A DNA stretch of 64,000 nucleotides from Turbatrix aceti. Its lineage: Eukaryota; Nematoda; Chromadorea; Rhabditida; Panagrolaimidae. Within the stretch, counting starts at the first letter, position 1; every line of letters begins with the position of its first letter. Shown piece after piece: positions 43,701-56,400 of the stretch. The DNA lies in the NCBI GenBank assembly GCA_963969345.1, contig OZ017770.1, positions 629,246-693,245 on the forward strand, given 5' to 3'. The notes under the pieces were generated by a model. The model searched no databases and was not told the DNA's origin. It saw only the letters and a program-made list of their open reading frames with translations. A program made the translations under genes and the position numbers.

Positions 43701-46700
43701 TCTCGTAAAGAACAACAACAACAAGCTGCAATGATGCAGAGTGATTACCTCGAGAGAACCTTCAGGTTTGTTCATGTTTACTGGGCTGGAATATTTTACT
43801 ATTTATTTGCAATACTTTTAGAAATTATCAACCCTGGTGTGCGCCATGGCAAATGTCTATGCCGAGTACCGTGGGCATTCATGCTTTCCAAAACATATCT
43901 AGCCTATCTGCACTCGATCCAAAGAAGGAATTTCTTGGTTAGTTTTTTTTCTATTCGCATTTACGTCTATTGAGTTTATCATGGCGCGAGACATCTCATC
44001 ATCACCTCTCATGCTCACCTGACGGATGCTGATGACAGTACTGCACTTGTTGCATAACATCCGTCAAGATTTGATATCCAATTCGCATTACATAATATGT
44101 CATTAGCGCTCGATAGTTATCACCCGTCTTGAGATTACTGACTCGTGACAGTTGACGTACTGTCTTTCCGGCTGTCTCACAACTATTTAGTTCGATCAAG
44201 CGTATACGTCGGTTTTTTATGTGATGCAAAACGGTTGTTGTCCTTCTGGGTAGCCAACCAAGTTTTTTACGCAGTAGCTGTTTTTTTATGTAAAACTGGA
44301 ATTTTTTTGAGATCATGAGATTACTTTGGCTGGTTTTTTAAGGCATAGGACATTGACATCTCTTTTTGCCGGACTTAGAAGGAAAAAGCTTTTCTCCTTT
44401 GGCTATTAAGTCCAAAAAACACCTGTTTCCTAGCTACCAACGATTTATTACACAGTCGTGAGGTTTTATTCTGTCTAAAACGGAAGAAGTCCATTGTTTA
44501 GAAAAAACCTTTGTAACGGTGCGTTGGAAGAAAAAAATTATGTTTTTGTTTGGCTACAAAAAAGGAGGCGCTCGCCCGCAAAACCCAAAGTGTCACTCCG
44601 ACTCCTCGTTGTGATAACTGTAGTTCATTGCTCGTTTTTTTTAAATTGACAAAAGAATGTGAACATGGTTGAGTAGATTTGAATCTTCTGATTGGGAGAA
44701 ATGTGTGCATCTGTGAAGATACCGACGTCTTCACGGTTGATAGGAAGGTTGCGCAGCGGGCATTTATTCCAACGAGCACACGCACGCGCCTGCGTACGTT
44801 CTGCCCTAACACTAAGTGTTTTCGTCGCACGCACCTAGCCCACCAGTGATGGCTCATCCTTTTCTTCGGTTGCTTTCCCAAATGAAGAGCAGTAGTAAAC
44901 CCCCTTGTGCTCTACAATGACGACTCCGCCCTAATGTGGGTCGGCTTCTGTCATCAACCAGTCGTATTCGAGAGAACCTAAAAACCGCAATACCTTATCA
45001 GCGAGCTCTATTGGTCTCGCTTACGGTTAAAAAAGTTTTGTTGAATAATTTTGTCTTACTCGTTGTTATATCCGCACATGAAGTAGGCGTTGACGACGAC
45101 CAATAGCGTGATTGTCAATCATTCTTTCCTCCGACCTTCCTATTTTTGATTCTTCCTTTTTGCTTCCTTAAAAAGTGTCAGCGAGTTTTCAAATTTGGAC
45201 GTTTTTATCGTGTCACCGCGCAATTGAAAAATTTCTCAAACAGATATGCAACCGGTAACTCCATCAGTCGCGAGTCAATCGTCAACAGTCAATTCCCGTC
45301 GCCAAGCCGGCGTTAATGGTATCCGTAATAAAGTCATTGTTAAAGGTTTGTTAATCACGTTTGCCGCTCACTTCACACATTTTGCTACGATTTGATAGAT
45401 TATTGACAACGGACATTAATCAAATTAGTTATGATGTGCCGTAGAGGGCGGAAAGAAATCGTAACTTTTAAAGGCCGATTGCATACTAATAGGCGTAAAT
45501 TGATTATTTAATTAGAGCCTTTTACAAGAATTTTTAATTCCCTTCTTTTGTACAACAGCACCGAGTCAGGTCCGATTACATCGCTCGTTTCTTCACTCTC
45601 CGTTTAAAAAATCTTGTCATAGACACTAGAATAGAGGATTTTAGGCAAGGCCTGCCACCCCAAGCGAGTGTCTTTGTTTCTCACTCGGCTGGGATACTTT
45701 ATTTTTGTTATCTTTGATCGTATATATCAAATGTCTTTTTGCTTCTGCCATTAATGATTTTGTCTATTGCTTTGTGCTTTTTTCTTTTTACTTGAATTCA
45801 AAACGATAAAAACAATATAACCGTATTCCGGCTTTTAGATGACGACCACAAAGCACCTACAGATCCAGACGACGACGCTGCGGCTCGCATGAGACTCAAA
45901 CGCAAACTCCAACGCAACCGCACTTCATTCACACAAGAACAAATTGAAAATCTTGAAAAAGGTTTGGATACTGTAAAAAGTGTATTAATAATTAAATATG
46001 TTTGATTTCAGAATTTGAACGCACTCATTATCCCGATGTTTTTGCTCGAGAAAACCTAGCAGCTAAAATTAACCTCCCTGAGGCGCGCATTCAGGTTTGT
46101 TCTTTTTTTGACATTAAAATAGCAATGTGTGAAATTTCAAGCGTACTCGATTTAAATGCTACTTTTATTACCCGCGCGAACGGGAAAATGACTGATGTCA
46201 TTTTTTATGATCCTGGTAAAGGCAATGGGGAAAAGCTATAAAATGTTGTTTTTTGTCTTTTTATCGTGGAAATTTCTGCAGGTGTGGTTTTCGAATCGTC
46301 GTGCTAAATGGCGTCGAGAAGAAAAAGCTCGCACCCAAAAACGCCCCGCAATGGGTATGGAGGGAAGTCAAATTATTCAGCAACCCAACGGAATATCAAC
46401 TCCAAGCAGTTCCGTGTCTTCAAGCGGATCTGCGGGATCAGCCAACTCTGCAGCTTCATCCAGCAATGGAAGCAACGGTAACACAGCTTGCGGCGTGCTT
46501 TCACCGCATCACATGCTGAACAACCAGCAGCTCTCCAATCAGGTCATACCAGCAGCACTTCTATCCAATGGAGACGTGAACAACACTGCTGCTCTCGCTG
46601 CTGCTGCCGTGGCTTCGGCCAATTCTGTGAACAACATCTCGGCCAACGGTACCACAAACAGCGCTAACGGAAGCGCCTGTGTGAGTCCTGCAGCTACCCC

Positions 46701-47699
46701 GACTGCTCGTTATCCTCATCAATCTATGCCACCGGCAAACTTTATGCCGCCTGGAGCACAGATGTATACCAACTTGCAGCATACCATGGATCCGTATTCG
46801 TATGTATTCAAATTTTGAAAAAAAAACAAACTTGCTTTTAGGTTCAACTTTGGGATGAATCAACAAGAATTTACGCCATACCCGATGTTTTCGTCTACAA
46901 CCCGAAATCCATATGACGCCTTCAACGTAGGTAATTTTCGTCAATTAGGAGGTTCATTGCTTGACGTCACTTTTCAGCCGTACACTCGTTCCATACACCC
47001 TTCACAGGCGACGTTTCCGGCTTCCATGAATCAGAATTTAACCGTACCAGGTTAGCATACATTTTATTCTCTTTTATCACGCAGACATACCGTAATTAAA
47101 ACTTTGAAAGCCGCAGGGAACAAGCGCTATAAAAAAAGCAAATTGATATGAACACACAGAAATTTGGTTCATTAAGATGAAAGCCAGACGCACGAGGCGC
47201 GCTCAGAGATTGGTCGCGGCAGGGCCTGTCTTCTGTTTTTGTCGTCAACGCAGCAGGTGTTTTGTTTGAAGGAGACAAAAAGGGAATGCAAATGCACTGG
47301 AGACTCCCTCTGTTGTCACAAACGATTAGCTTCAGATGCCTTTGCCATTTTTTCTATACTGATGTTGCAGTGCGAGTATTGTATCGCTTTCTGACAAAAA
47401 ACTGTTTATCTGTCAGCTGGCATAAAATAGTTCAAAATTCAAAAGCGCATCACAGTAAATAGAACAAATATTCGTCTAAGAAGAAATGCCATTATCTCTT
47501 ATGGTTTTTTACTAAAAAAAGAGGGAACAAATGAGTATAACTGCCTTTGTTTTCAGGACTCAATGGAATGAGCCTACAGGTTTCCGTACTTTCGGGTATT
47601 GAACAGTCTGCTATAGGTGCGCAGGCGGCAACCCATTTACACGACCTATCTACTGCCGATGTTCATCATGATTCATCGGCTTTCTACTGGCGTCAGTAA
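40704..47699 (+). CDS. vab-3: Pax6 orthologue, paired domain plus homeodomain
   Basis: Transcription factor of head epidermal and sensory development. Exons: 40704-40749 (candidate first), 43000-43132, 43178-43382, 43665-43765, 43822-43937, 45244-45345, 45839-45961, 46012-46094, 46282-46799, 46842-46926, 46978-47050 and 47557-47699, giving about 575 aa. The paired domain runs from residue 16 ([16 protein letters not shown]) to about 141. It carries Q44 and N47 of the Pax6 recognition set, with Leu instead of Ile at position 42. The homeodomain (about 258-318) begins [12 protein letters not shown] and has the Ser50 of paired-class domains ([10 protein letters not shown]). A Ser/Asn/Ala-rich activation region follows, and the protein ends FYWRQ. 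The intron before GVNQ is at the position and phase (1) known from vertebrate Pax6. The first exon encodes [16 protein letters not shown] and is inferred only from phase and its strong GTAAGT donor. The 51-nt interval 46927-46977 may be intron or coding. Confidence 0.93.
45238..45248 (+). promoter_or_regulatory. Acceptor plus in-frame ATG inside vab-3 (possible internal start)
   Basis: AAACAG ends at 45243 and is followed by ATATG; the ATG 45246-45248 is in the vab-3 frame (residue 202). The 1.3-kb intron before it could hold a promoter. In C. elegans the same locus makes a paired-domain-less product (mab-18) from an internal start, so this arrangement fits a trans-spliced short isoform. Confidence 0.5.
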
Positions 47700-50195
47700 A
47701 AATCAATTCAGAGACATATATGGATATCATCAAAAATCCATAATTTTTTTCCAATTGTGTTGAAAAAAATATTCAATTTCTTCGTTATTATATACAAATT
47801 TGGAATCCAATATTATCTTCTTGCTAGAAGATTCTACGCATGTCACAACGTTCAATCTTGTCGCTCTTTTACCCAGTGGTGTCTACGCAGTTTATTTCAA
47901 TTTTTCAGAAAAAAAACTGTGTTGTCATAATTTGATATTGTTTTCATACTTGCAACTTTTACTTCAACTTAATGTTTTACTTGTTCTGTCATTTCTTTCA
48001 TTTATACTCCATTTCTTTGTATTTGTAAGCACAAAATAAACTTGGCGTTGTTGTTACATTGTCATATCACCTTGTTTTTCTGCGTTTTTGTATATGCAAA
48101 TTTTTATGTGACATTTCATCAGGTCCCAAATTTTTTATCTAAATCAGTTTTTTTCATCGAAATAGTCAGTACTTTCAATACTTAAGCTGTCTTCCTTCTC
48201 TTCGATTTTTTCACTCTGTTATCGTAATCAATGTGATTCATTCGTACTCTGTTACTGTGAGATTATCGTGACCATTGATCGTAACAATAAAAAATCAGTA
48301 ATTAGATAGCACGTATGCGTATCCGTTTTCAACCAGCTTATTGATTTTCTATCAAACAAAGAAAAAAAATGATGGCAACTTTAAAAAATGTATAGTAGAA
48401 CCGATAAAGATAGATAAAATGCGGAGTTTAGGTCAGCTGGCTGCCGACTCAGGGGAGTTACCGTGTCTTTATCGCTACCGATACCACTGCCAGGAGACAC
48501 GTTTACGCTGCCTCGCACATTCTGAGTGACACGCGACTGATCAGTTTTGACAGGACGGCAAATTTGCGTCGGACACGTTGTCATTTCCTCGCCCTACCGC
48601 CGCCAACAATGTCGCAAACCCAAGAGACGCCTGCCTTTCTGTGTAACACCAAGCGGAAACATTGACTTTTAGTTTGTATATTTCTATTGTAGTTGAGTTC
48701 CCGTTAACAGCCACGGTACGGAAAAAACATTCCATTAACTTTAAAAATGATTTTGTCTTCTTCAACAAAAGGGGTTCTTGGAGTTCTTGGTTTGACAGGA
48801 AGAAAAAACAATAAGTATTTCGTCAACCTGTCTGTCAATTGTGCTTCCCAATTAAAATAGCGCCATTTGAAGACAATTTCATTTGACAACTGTTTTCATT
48901 TTTGAGTTATAATCAATACTACAGTGCATCCAGGAATTAACAAATGATATGGTAATGATGGAGATCAACGAGACTTGTTTACCACGCATGTCCTTATTCT
49001 CTTTTTTGGACGAAAAGGAATGGTAAATCTACATAAATTTGCAATGCCGTGTACAGGTGCAAAACATTAAAAAAAAGTTATGTTGATTAAAAATATTGCC
49101 TTTAATTCTTTTAATACGGAAGCAATTTTGTACTTGTGGTTTATGCACTTTTTCATTAATTCGAAACGACGGATGAGATAGTAAGTACCAATATTGATAC
49201 ATTGAATTGCATTATACAGACTAATCACAAAATTAGAATACGTATTCAAAATTATATTTTCAAAATACACTGTTGTTCTTGTTTAACGCTGTAAATTGAC
49301 GTAATCTCTCATAAAATATTAGCACGGTGTGTTCTTCCAAATGTTTTTTGTATTGTTTTGCAATCTGTGGAAAAATAAGTTGAGCCTAAAGAGCAGGCCA
49401 CAAATAGAATACGAACTATTTACATATGTCACTATTGCCTACCAATAATTAAATGTTATCTGCCAGCCCAAAAAAATATGCGACAAAAAAACCTAGCTTT
49501 GACGTCACTGTGGTGAACACGTTTATATTTATTTCTTCCGTGTATGCACGGCTACACAAAAACTAAAGTCAACGAATTTGAGTTGTTTAACCCCCTACTC
49601 ATGCATATTGATAAAAAAGAACTACAGAAGTCATCCGTATTTTCAAAGACAAAATAAGGTTAACACATTACACTGTTTTTGGTGGTGATCAAAAACACTG
49701 AATTCACTGTTGTCACTTTTATAGCGCTGGTCGTCACAATAAACATCAAAAGTTGACAAAAAATCATGTTGACACCACTGATGTCAACATGCCGTTGTAG
49801 CTTTTTTGGTGTCTCTTGGGTGTTAATTTGTATTATGCGCTTGTAAATGTCACTTTCCACAATTTTCGTACTTGTGGTTTGCGTTTTTAAAACAAACATA
49901 TTTTTACCTTTTTACCCATTTAGCCTAACAAAAATTAATTTTTTTTTTATCGTAATCACGTTGCAACAATTATTATAAGCTTTAATTAAACAAACTCAGA
50001 TTGACTAAATGTCTAAAATTGCAGATCGGTCATCAATTTGTAAAAAACACAATTATAAGGAAAAAACAATAGAATCGGTTTACAAAAAGTCTTTTGTGAT
50101 GTCATTGCAGAGAAAGAAGCTGTCAAGTGATTATCCTATCGGGTACTGCATCACATGAGTCATCAGTTTGTGACAAGGAAGAAGCCGGTATGTCA
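47700..50195. other. Spacer between convergent vab-3 and zinc-finger gene
   Basis: AT-rich 3' untranslated and intergenic DNA. Short hairpins occur at 49766-49790 (9-bp arms) and near 49673. No gene is recognised. Confidence 0.4.
48035..48040 (+). terminator. Polyadenylation signal of vab-3 (candidate)
   Basis: AATAAA about 340 bases after the vab-3 stop, followed by T/G-rich sequence. Confidence 0.45.
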
Positions 50196-53100
50196 TTAGG
50201 AGTGATCAGAACTGATCATATGAGACGTAAAAATGTACTTGTCGTAGCACATAATGCCGCATAGATTGCATTTCCAGGGATCTTGAGCCGAGTGAAGTCC
50301 TTTGTGAAGCAAGTGCAGCGTGCGATCGCTAAAGAAGATGCCGCAATGTTCGCACTCGAGTGGCTCTTTTTCACCAGAGGTTGTGCTGCTTTGACTTTCA
50401 GCCGATGGTGAGTGCGTGGCCGTACCTGCAATTTCGTCGGGTGCTGACGTGCTACCGTTGCCCACAGAGAAGGCAGAGATCGTGTTTCTCAGAAGCGGCT
50501 GTTCTTGGTTCCAGAGTACAGAATCCGACTTCATTTGAGACTAAAAAATAATAATTATTATCAAAAGACCCCTTGAAACGCAAACACTTACCATCAAAAA
50601 CGGATTAAAGAAGTTGTTGACAAATGGCATAAATAAATCTGTTGTGCTTGCAGGTGGCACCTGTAGCTTGTAACCATTAGCGATGACTTTATCGCAGCAA
50701 TTAGTTTCAGTTTTCGGAAATTTGGCGAGAGGTTCCCCGTTGACACTGGTCGTGGAGGCAGATGTCTTCTCGCCTTCCAATCCACAAACATCCACAACGA
50801 CATCCTCATTTTCGTTTCCTTTTCCGGTATTCTCCTCCGGTTGAGGTGAGAAATCGGGGGTAGTGGAGTCCGGTAAAGAAGCAGCATGTGACGAATCATG
50901 CAAAGCCTTAGCCGACTTTGTATTGTGTTTTTTCGTGCCATTCCAGCGTCGCTTTTTCGCACCTTCTCCGAACCTTTCGTCGTCGAGCAAAGAAACAGGG
51001 TTACCGCCGTTGTTCAGGATTGAAAAAGCGGAGGTCAAGTCAATGCCCTTCAAACTTTCGGCAAAGGATTCCTGTGTCTTGCCTTTTGCGAGCGATCTGC
51101 GGAGTACAGCTTCATGTTTTTTCTACAAGTAAAATTAATATACAATTTGTGTTGTAATTACAGCAGGTACAAACCTCTTCGTCGTGTTTTGTTTGATAAT
51201 GAAGTAGCAGACGACGCGAATTAGAAAACATGAGGGAACATCTTTTGCAACTCGCCTGTTGATTGGCGGAAATGGCGTGGTGTTCTTCCAAGTGTGTGCG
51301 TAATACCGAATGTTGAGAAAACTGATTTGTACAACCCGCTACCGGACAATCAAAGCTGTCACCCGTTTTAATATGAGTCATGGAGTGTTCTTGCATTTGA
51401 TCCTTCCGAAAGAACTTTTTAAGACAATAACGACACTCGTAAGGTTTGACACCACTGTGCCGCATGCGATGGCGATGCATGTTGGCTTTCTGGCTGAACT
51501 GCATTTTACAGATATCGCATTGGTACATCTGACCTTGGTGCCGTTCGTGTGCGTCCTGAAAGACTGTACGCGTAAAAAAGCCGTTCGCTTGAGTGTTCAA
51601 CTTACCAAATGACTTTTCATGTGCTGGGACATAACTGTAGTAAAGTTGCAGTGAGGACACGAATGAACCACTTTTTCGTTTTTACCCTGCCGACGAAGGC
51701 TATCAGGGGAATCCAGATCGGTCTTCGGGGTAGGAGTAGTGGATTCAGGAGGTGAAGTGCCAGGAAAAGGTGTCATCGGAAGAGACATGAGAGGTGACAT
51801 GCTTTTGGGAGGCGAAAACTTGTTTTCGGAAACTGCGGCAAAGGCAGCGGCGACAAATCCTGCCAATGGATGAGGTGGTGTGGCAAACATGGTGGACGCT
51901 AAACCAAGTTCGTTGTCTGTTGCAGGCGCGGTTTGCGCTATCTGATCTGGAGAGCTGCCGAACGAAACTCCGCTATCCGGAGAGCTCTGAGAGACCGACA
52001 GGGTTAGCGGTGATGCCGGTGACTGAAAGAAATTTAAATTCAGAAACGCAAATGAGGAAGGCTGCGTAAGAAGTCTCGACTCTCGGCAAGCTTTAAACGT
52101 CGGAACAAGCAACATTGAAACGAAACCATAAGCAGCAAAACAAAAAGGTGGAGCAATAATAAGCCACCTTGTTATTGAGATGGGTAAATGAAAAGTATCA
52201 GGCTATATTTGCGGAAACGCAAGGTCCTAGTTCGTCTTTAGAAAATCAGTCTTGCGTGGGGGAAGGATGGTAGTGACGTTTACTCACGCGGTTTCTACGC
52301 AGTGAAATCGTCTCCTTCCCTGGCTACTTCCGATCTGTTGTTGTTCACTTTGTTGTCCATAGCTAATGTCAAAAGGTGAGGCCCCCGCCGGGCGGTCAGC
52401 GGAAGTCGTGGTCAGTGCTCTCCACTTTATCGTTCCACAAACAAAAGCCGTCGCAAAAGGTACGGAATAAGATTTTTGTACACAAAATCCAAAACGCGGA
52501 AAAGGTCGACTGAAGGGATTGGCTTGCTTGCGCGGTGAGCTGCGTCTGAAGCGCAATGTAAGCAAACGATGAGACGAGAAAATGGCGGAAAAGGAAAGGC
52601 AAGGTGGCCTCTTCAAGTGACCAGCACTTGGAGCGTCAGGAAGGGGTCAGCTTATTTGTGTCAACAAAGATAAGAATTCTAGGCAGGATAATAATAACGA
52701 AACGACTATTCGCAAAACAAACTCTCGATCGAGAATAGGGTAGGTAGAGGCATGCAAAGGCATTGCTTTCAAAGGCAATCGAACAATTCGTGGAAAACCG
52801 TCTTACGTCCACTCCTACTTGGACTGGAAGGGGTCAATCAGATTTCCCGAAACAACGTCGCAGACGATTTGATCGAATGAAAAAGTAACAGGATGATAGG
52901 GAAAATCTTGGAGGTCAACTTTCGGCTTTTTCCATACGAATGCGCAATCCCCAGTCTTTCGCTTTTTAATTCCAGGAAAAGCGGCGCAAACGGTCCATCA
53001 CGGTCGCAAATCAAAATCGGCGATCAAGGCAAAGATGCCTTGACACCCCTCCCCTTTTCACCAGAAGGTGGCCAACGACCATGACCTTGGATTGTCGACA

Positions 53101-53436
53101 AAAACGGCCGCCGCGTTCCAGTAACAGTCCAATCAAGAGTGAACTACTTAGGATTTTTCATGGAAAGGAGAGAGTAGTTAAATAACTTTTACTTTTTTTT
53201 GTTTCATGGAGTTTAGTAATACCGTAGTATGTTTTAGTCAGTGTTCGTGTTAATTAATTAGTTGGTGATAGCGGTTGGGCAAAGGCAAAAATCAAAGCAA
53301 GAAAAAATTGTTAGATAGGAATTCAATAGCACAAGAATCAACCTACCGGGCGTGGAGTCTTTTCATGCTCAGCTATGTGCAATGAGAAATCGTTCAGGTT
53401 ATTAGTCGTAAACCCGCAGATTGTACAGGCGTTCAT
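50196..53436 (-). CDS. Hunchback/Ikaros-like C2H2 zinc-finger transcription factor, eight fingers
   Basis: Exons (minus strand): 53436-53347, 52022-51606, 51555-51175, 51122-50592 and 50540-50196, all phase 0, giving 587 aa. Finger 1 is encoded by the first exon (C4, C7, H20, H24). Finger 2 (C152, C155, H168, H172) is completed only by joining exons 2 and 3, which validates that splice. Fingers 3-6 follow at about 182-293, the fifth with a CxxxxC spacing. The last exon ends in a pair, CEHCGIFF...HKGLH and CNLCGIM...HMISSDH. The C-x2-C-x12-H-x5-H spacing and the DPWKCNLCG sequence are typical of the C-terminal dimerisation fingers of Ikaros and Hunchback. Ser/Thr/Pro-rich linkers lie between the finger groups. 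C. elegans has related genes (ztf-16, ehn-3, hbl-1), but I do not assign an orthologue. A 75-nt exon-like block (52362-52288) in the large first intron may be an alternative 5' exon. Confidence 0.85.
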
Positions 53437-56400
53437 ATCTTTTTTTTTGTTGGGCGTGATTGTACAACAAGAAAAAAATTATGCAACAATTTCCATCATA
53501 GGCATCTACCGTCGCGCCGGTCAAAGGAAGAAGCTTGGCTGAAAGGATGTAGCATTGAAGGTGGATGGATACATGATGGTGCATTCACAAACAGGATAGA
53601 TAAACCGTGCCACTACCGGAGTGTGAAAGATGTTTTGCACAAATACAAAAGACACGACAGTGTGAAAAAATAAGGGATCGGAAAAAACAGGATTTGAGAA
53701 ATTAAATATAGTGCAGAAAAAATTTTTGATTATAATAATGCAATAAAATTTAAAAAAATAAAAACACTGTATTTAAACATGTTTAAGGACTATTACGTAA
53801 TTCATTTTTTTCAAATTTTGTCCTTAAATGCAGTCAAACAGGTTATTTTTAAATACTGATAACGTTTTTTTGTCCAAAAAAAGAGTACAAAGGACAAAAA
53901 ATTTGAGACAGAAAAAATGGTCTGAAGTGCAAAAACATTTTACAGGATTATAAATTATTTGACAAAATTGTGGTTTTAAAATCATCGATACCAGCAAAAT
54001 GAACGTTTTGATATCTCATTCATTCGATTAGTATGTTTTTAACAAACAGAGTCATCGTCTTGTCTGGGCAGTGCTGACTCATCTGACAACATCGGGGGCG
54101 ATGTGAGCTCACACTTGATCCGAGGCAAAGAAAAGTGCCTTCCGCGATTAATAAAGGCACCGCAGAAGTCGGCAAAAAGGAAGTAAAAAAATCCTTAAGC
54201 AAACATAAGGGAATCCTTATTCTGGTCTATATCGCAGCACGACGCATACACTCAGGTAGGTGTAGGTATAGCATCGGCAGCTAACGAGTAGCAGTCATTC
54301 ATTTTCCAACTTTGGCGACGGCTTACCGTGTCGGCAATGCGACAAGAAAAAATGGGATACAACTGTTGGGTTGCAAGGATACGAGACAAACATTGGCTAC
54401 TAAGCATGAAGGTGATTGAAGCGAAAAAATATCATTACGCACTCTATCGTCATGTTGTGATGATTAATAGTGCAGTGTGAGGATGAAATTACCTGACACC
54501 TCGACGCTTGGTCAAGCATGATGTCGTACTATTACATTATGCTTCCAGTCGGTAAGAATGAAATATACGCCATTCCTGACTGACAAATGCTGAAATGAGA
54601 CTTCTGACGAACATACAAATCCGCTGCAATTATCCAAAGATAGTTCACCGAGTAGGCTAAACAGAGGCATCTTAAAGCAAGACACTTCCGTTCTGTGCAA
54701 GTGTGGAGCCGGTAAGTAAGGATACAGGAGAGGAATAAGCAGGTAACTATCGTTTCCTATCCCCAAGGAATAGACTAATGGGCTAGCATATTATTGAGCA
54801 ATGCCGTAGTTGTGCGCGTTGGATAAAAACCCAGGACGCTTTGTGTAGCACGCACTACTCGTCGGACACCAATCAAGCTGTAAAACAGACAAATATTCCA
54901 AATAGTAAAAGGCCAAAACCAGGCGGATTTGTTTGTTTCATGAAAACTTTTTTGATTCAGATTTTTGGATAATCCTTGCAACAGAGAAACACATCTCCGA
55001 ACAATCCTGCTTTGGTCCCTGGACAGGATGAAAAAGCAACAAGCGCAAAACCCACTCCATGCATCCGCCGGAGGGTAACTTTTCGGCGGGCAATATACGC
55101 TGTAGCAGCAACATTATCACTATTTTCCCAGTTCCTACCTTGAAAACTATTTGTAGTAGACAAACGAATTTCATGGAACAAATTTGTGATGATAAATAGA
55201 AGCGTGGACCAATGAAGGGGCAAACATGGAATGAAACAATCAAGCGTGTTTACGTCCTCTTCATTTACTTTTTAGGTAATTGTAACAGGCACTACTGTGT
55301 TACCTGTCTGTCATGAACAACATTATCAGCTCAAACCGGAATTGCTCAGGACAACCAGAATTTGTACATTATTTCATCAAGAAGAGTGAGCATATCAGTT
55401 TTTGAAGAAAAGAAAATTTTATCCCAGTAGGGGGTGTATATCGGTTGGCTTTTACGCATTCCACAGAGTTTTGTTTGGTATTGCGTCCTCATGTGCTTTG
55501 GGGAAAAACAAAAAAAAAAGTAATTTTTTTCAAGGCTACTCCGGCTTCTGACTATCAGTTTAAGAAAGTGAAGGTTTCTTTTATGCGCACGCCGGAAGGT
55601 AATTTCAATGGTAGTCAGTCGAGAGTCAATCGTTTAAAAGGGTTTCGATATCTATTTCTTTGATTTCTTTCAAGGTCATTAAGACGAGTTCATCAAAAGG
55701 AAAAAAATTACAGCTCAACGGGCGCAAAAGAGATGGATTCATGGATATTACAAGACGCGCGTATCAGATACACACCTTTGCAGGTGTTTGTATTTGTTGT
55801 GCTTTGTGCGTAAAGAAAACAAGAGTGTGAAAATGATTATGACACCGGATGTTCCATGATAAATGTTGATTATGCACGACTCATATCCCCTATATCTACA
55901 TTTTTGCATTTCCACTATGTCAGGTGAAAGCCAAGCCTAAGCATCGCAAGATCATAATCTATCTCTTCCTAAAACATCCATCATAAATCACGAATGAAAC
56001 GACAAAGCCTACCACGATAGGAAAATTTAATAATTATACCTCTAGTATGGTATTCTGAGATATGTTCAAACTCTTACAACCTGCTTTCAAAAAAAGGGTT
56101 CCATGCATTTACCGCCAACGGCCATGAAATAAGTAACCTGCTCCTTTTTTTGCAACTCGTTCAACGGTTCAAAGCGTCTGTCTACGCTATGAGAACCTGG
56201 TTAAAAACGTACGATTTTCTGGAGTAGACGTCAAAAATGACCTTGAGTAATGCGAATATTTGACGTTGCGGTAAATCTTACTTGTTCTACAGCGTTGTTG
56301 ATTGATGTAAATCAAACACACGTAAAAGCTACTCAGATAGGTCCTACGAAGCTTCATTCCTCAAAAATGTGTCCTAAGGTGTAACCGCAAGTTCAAAAAT

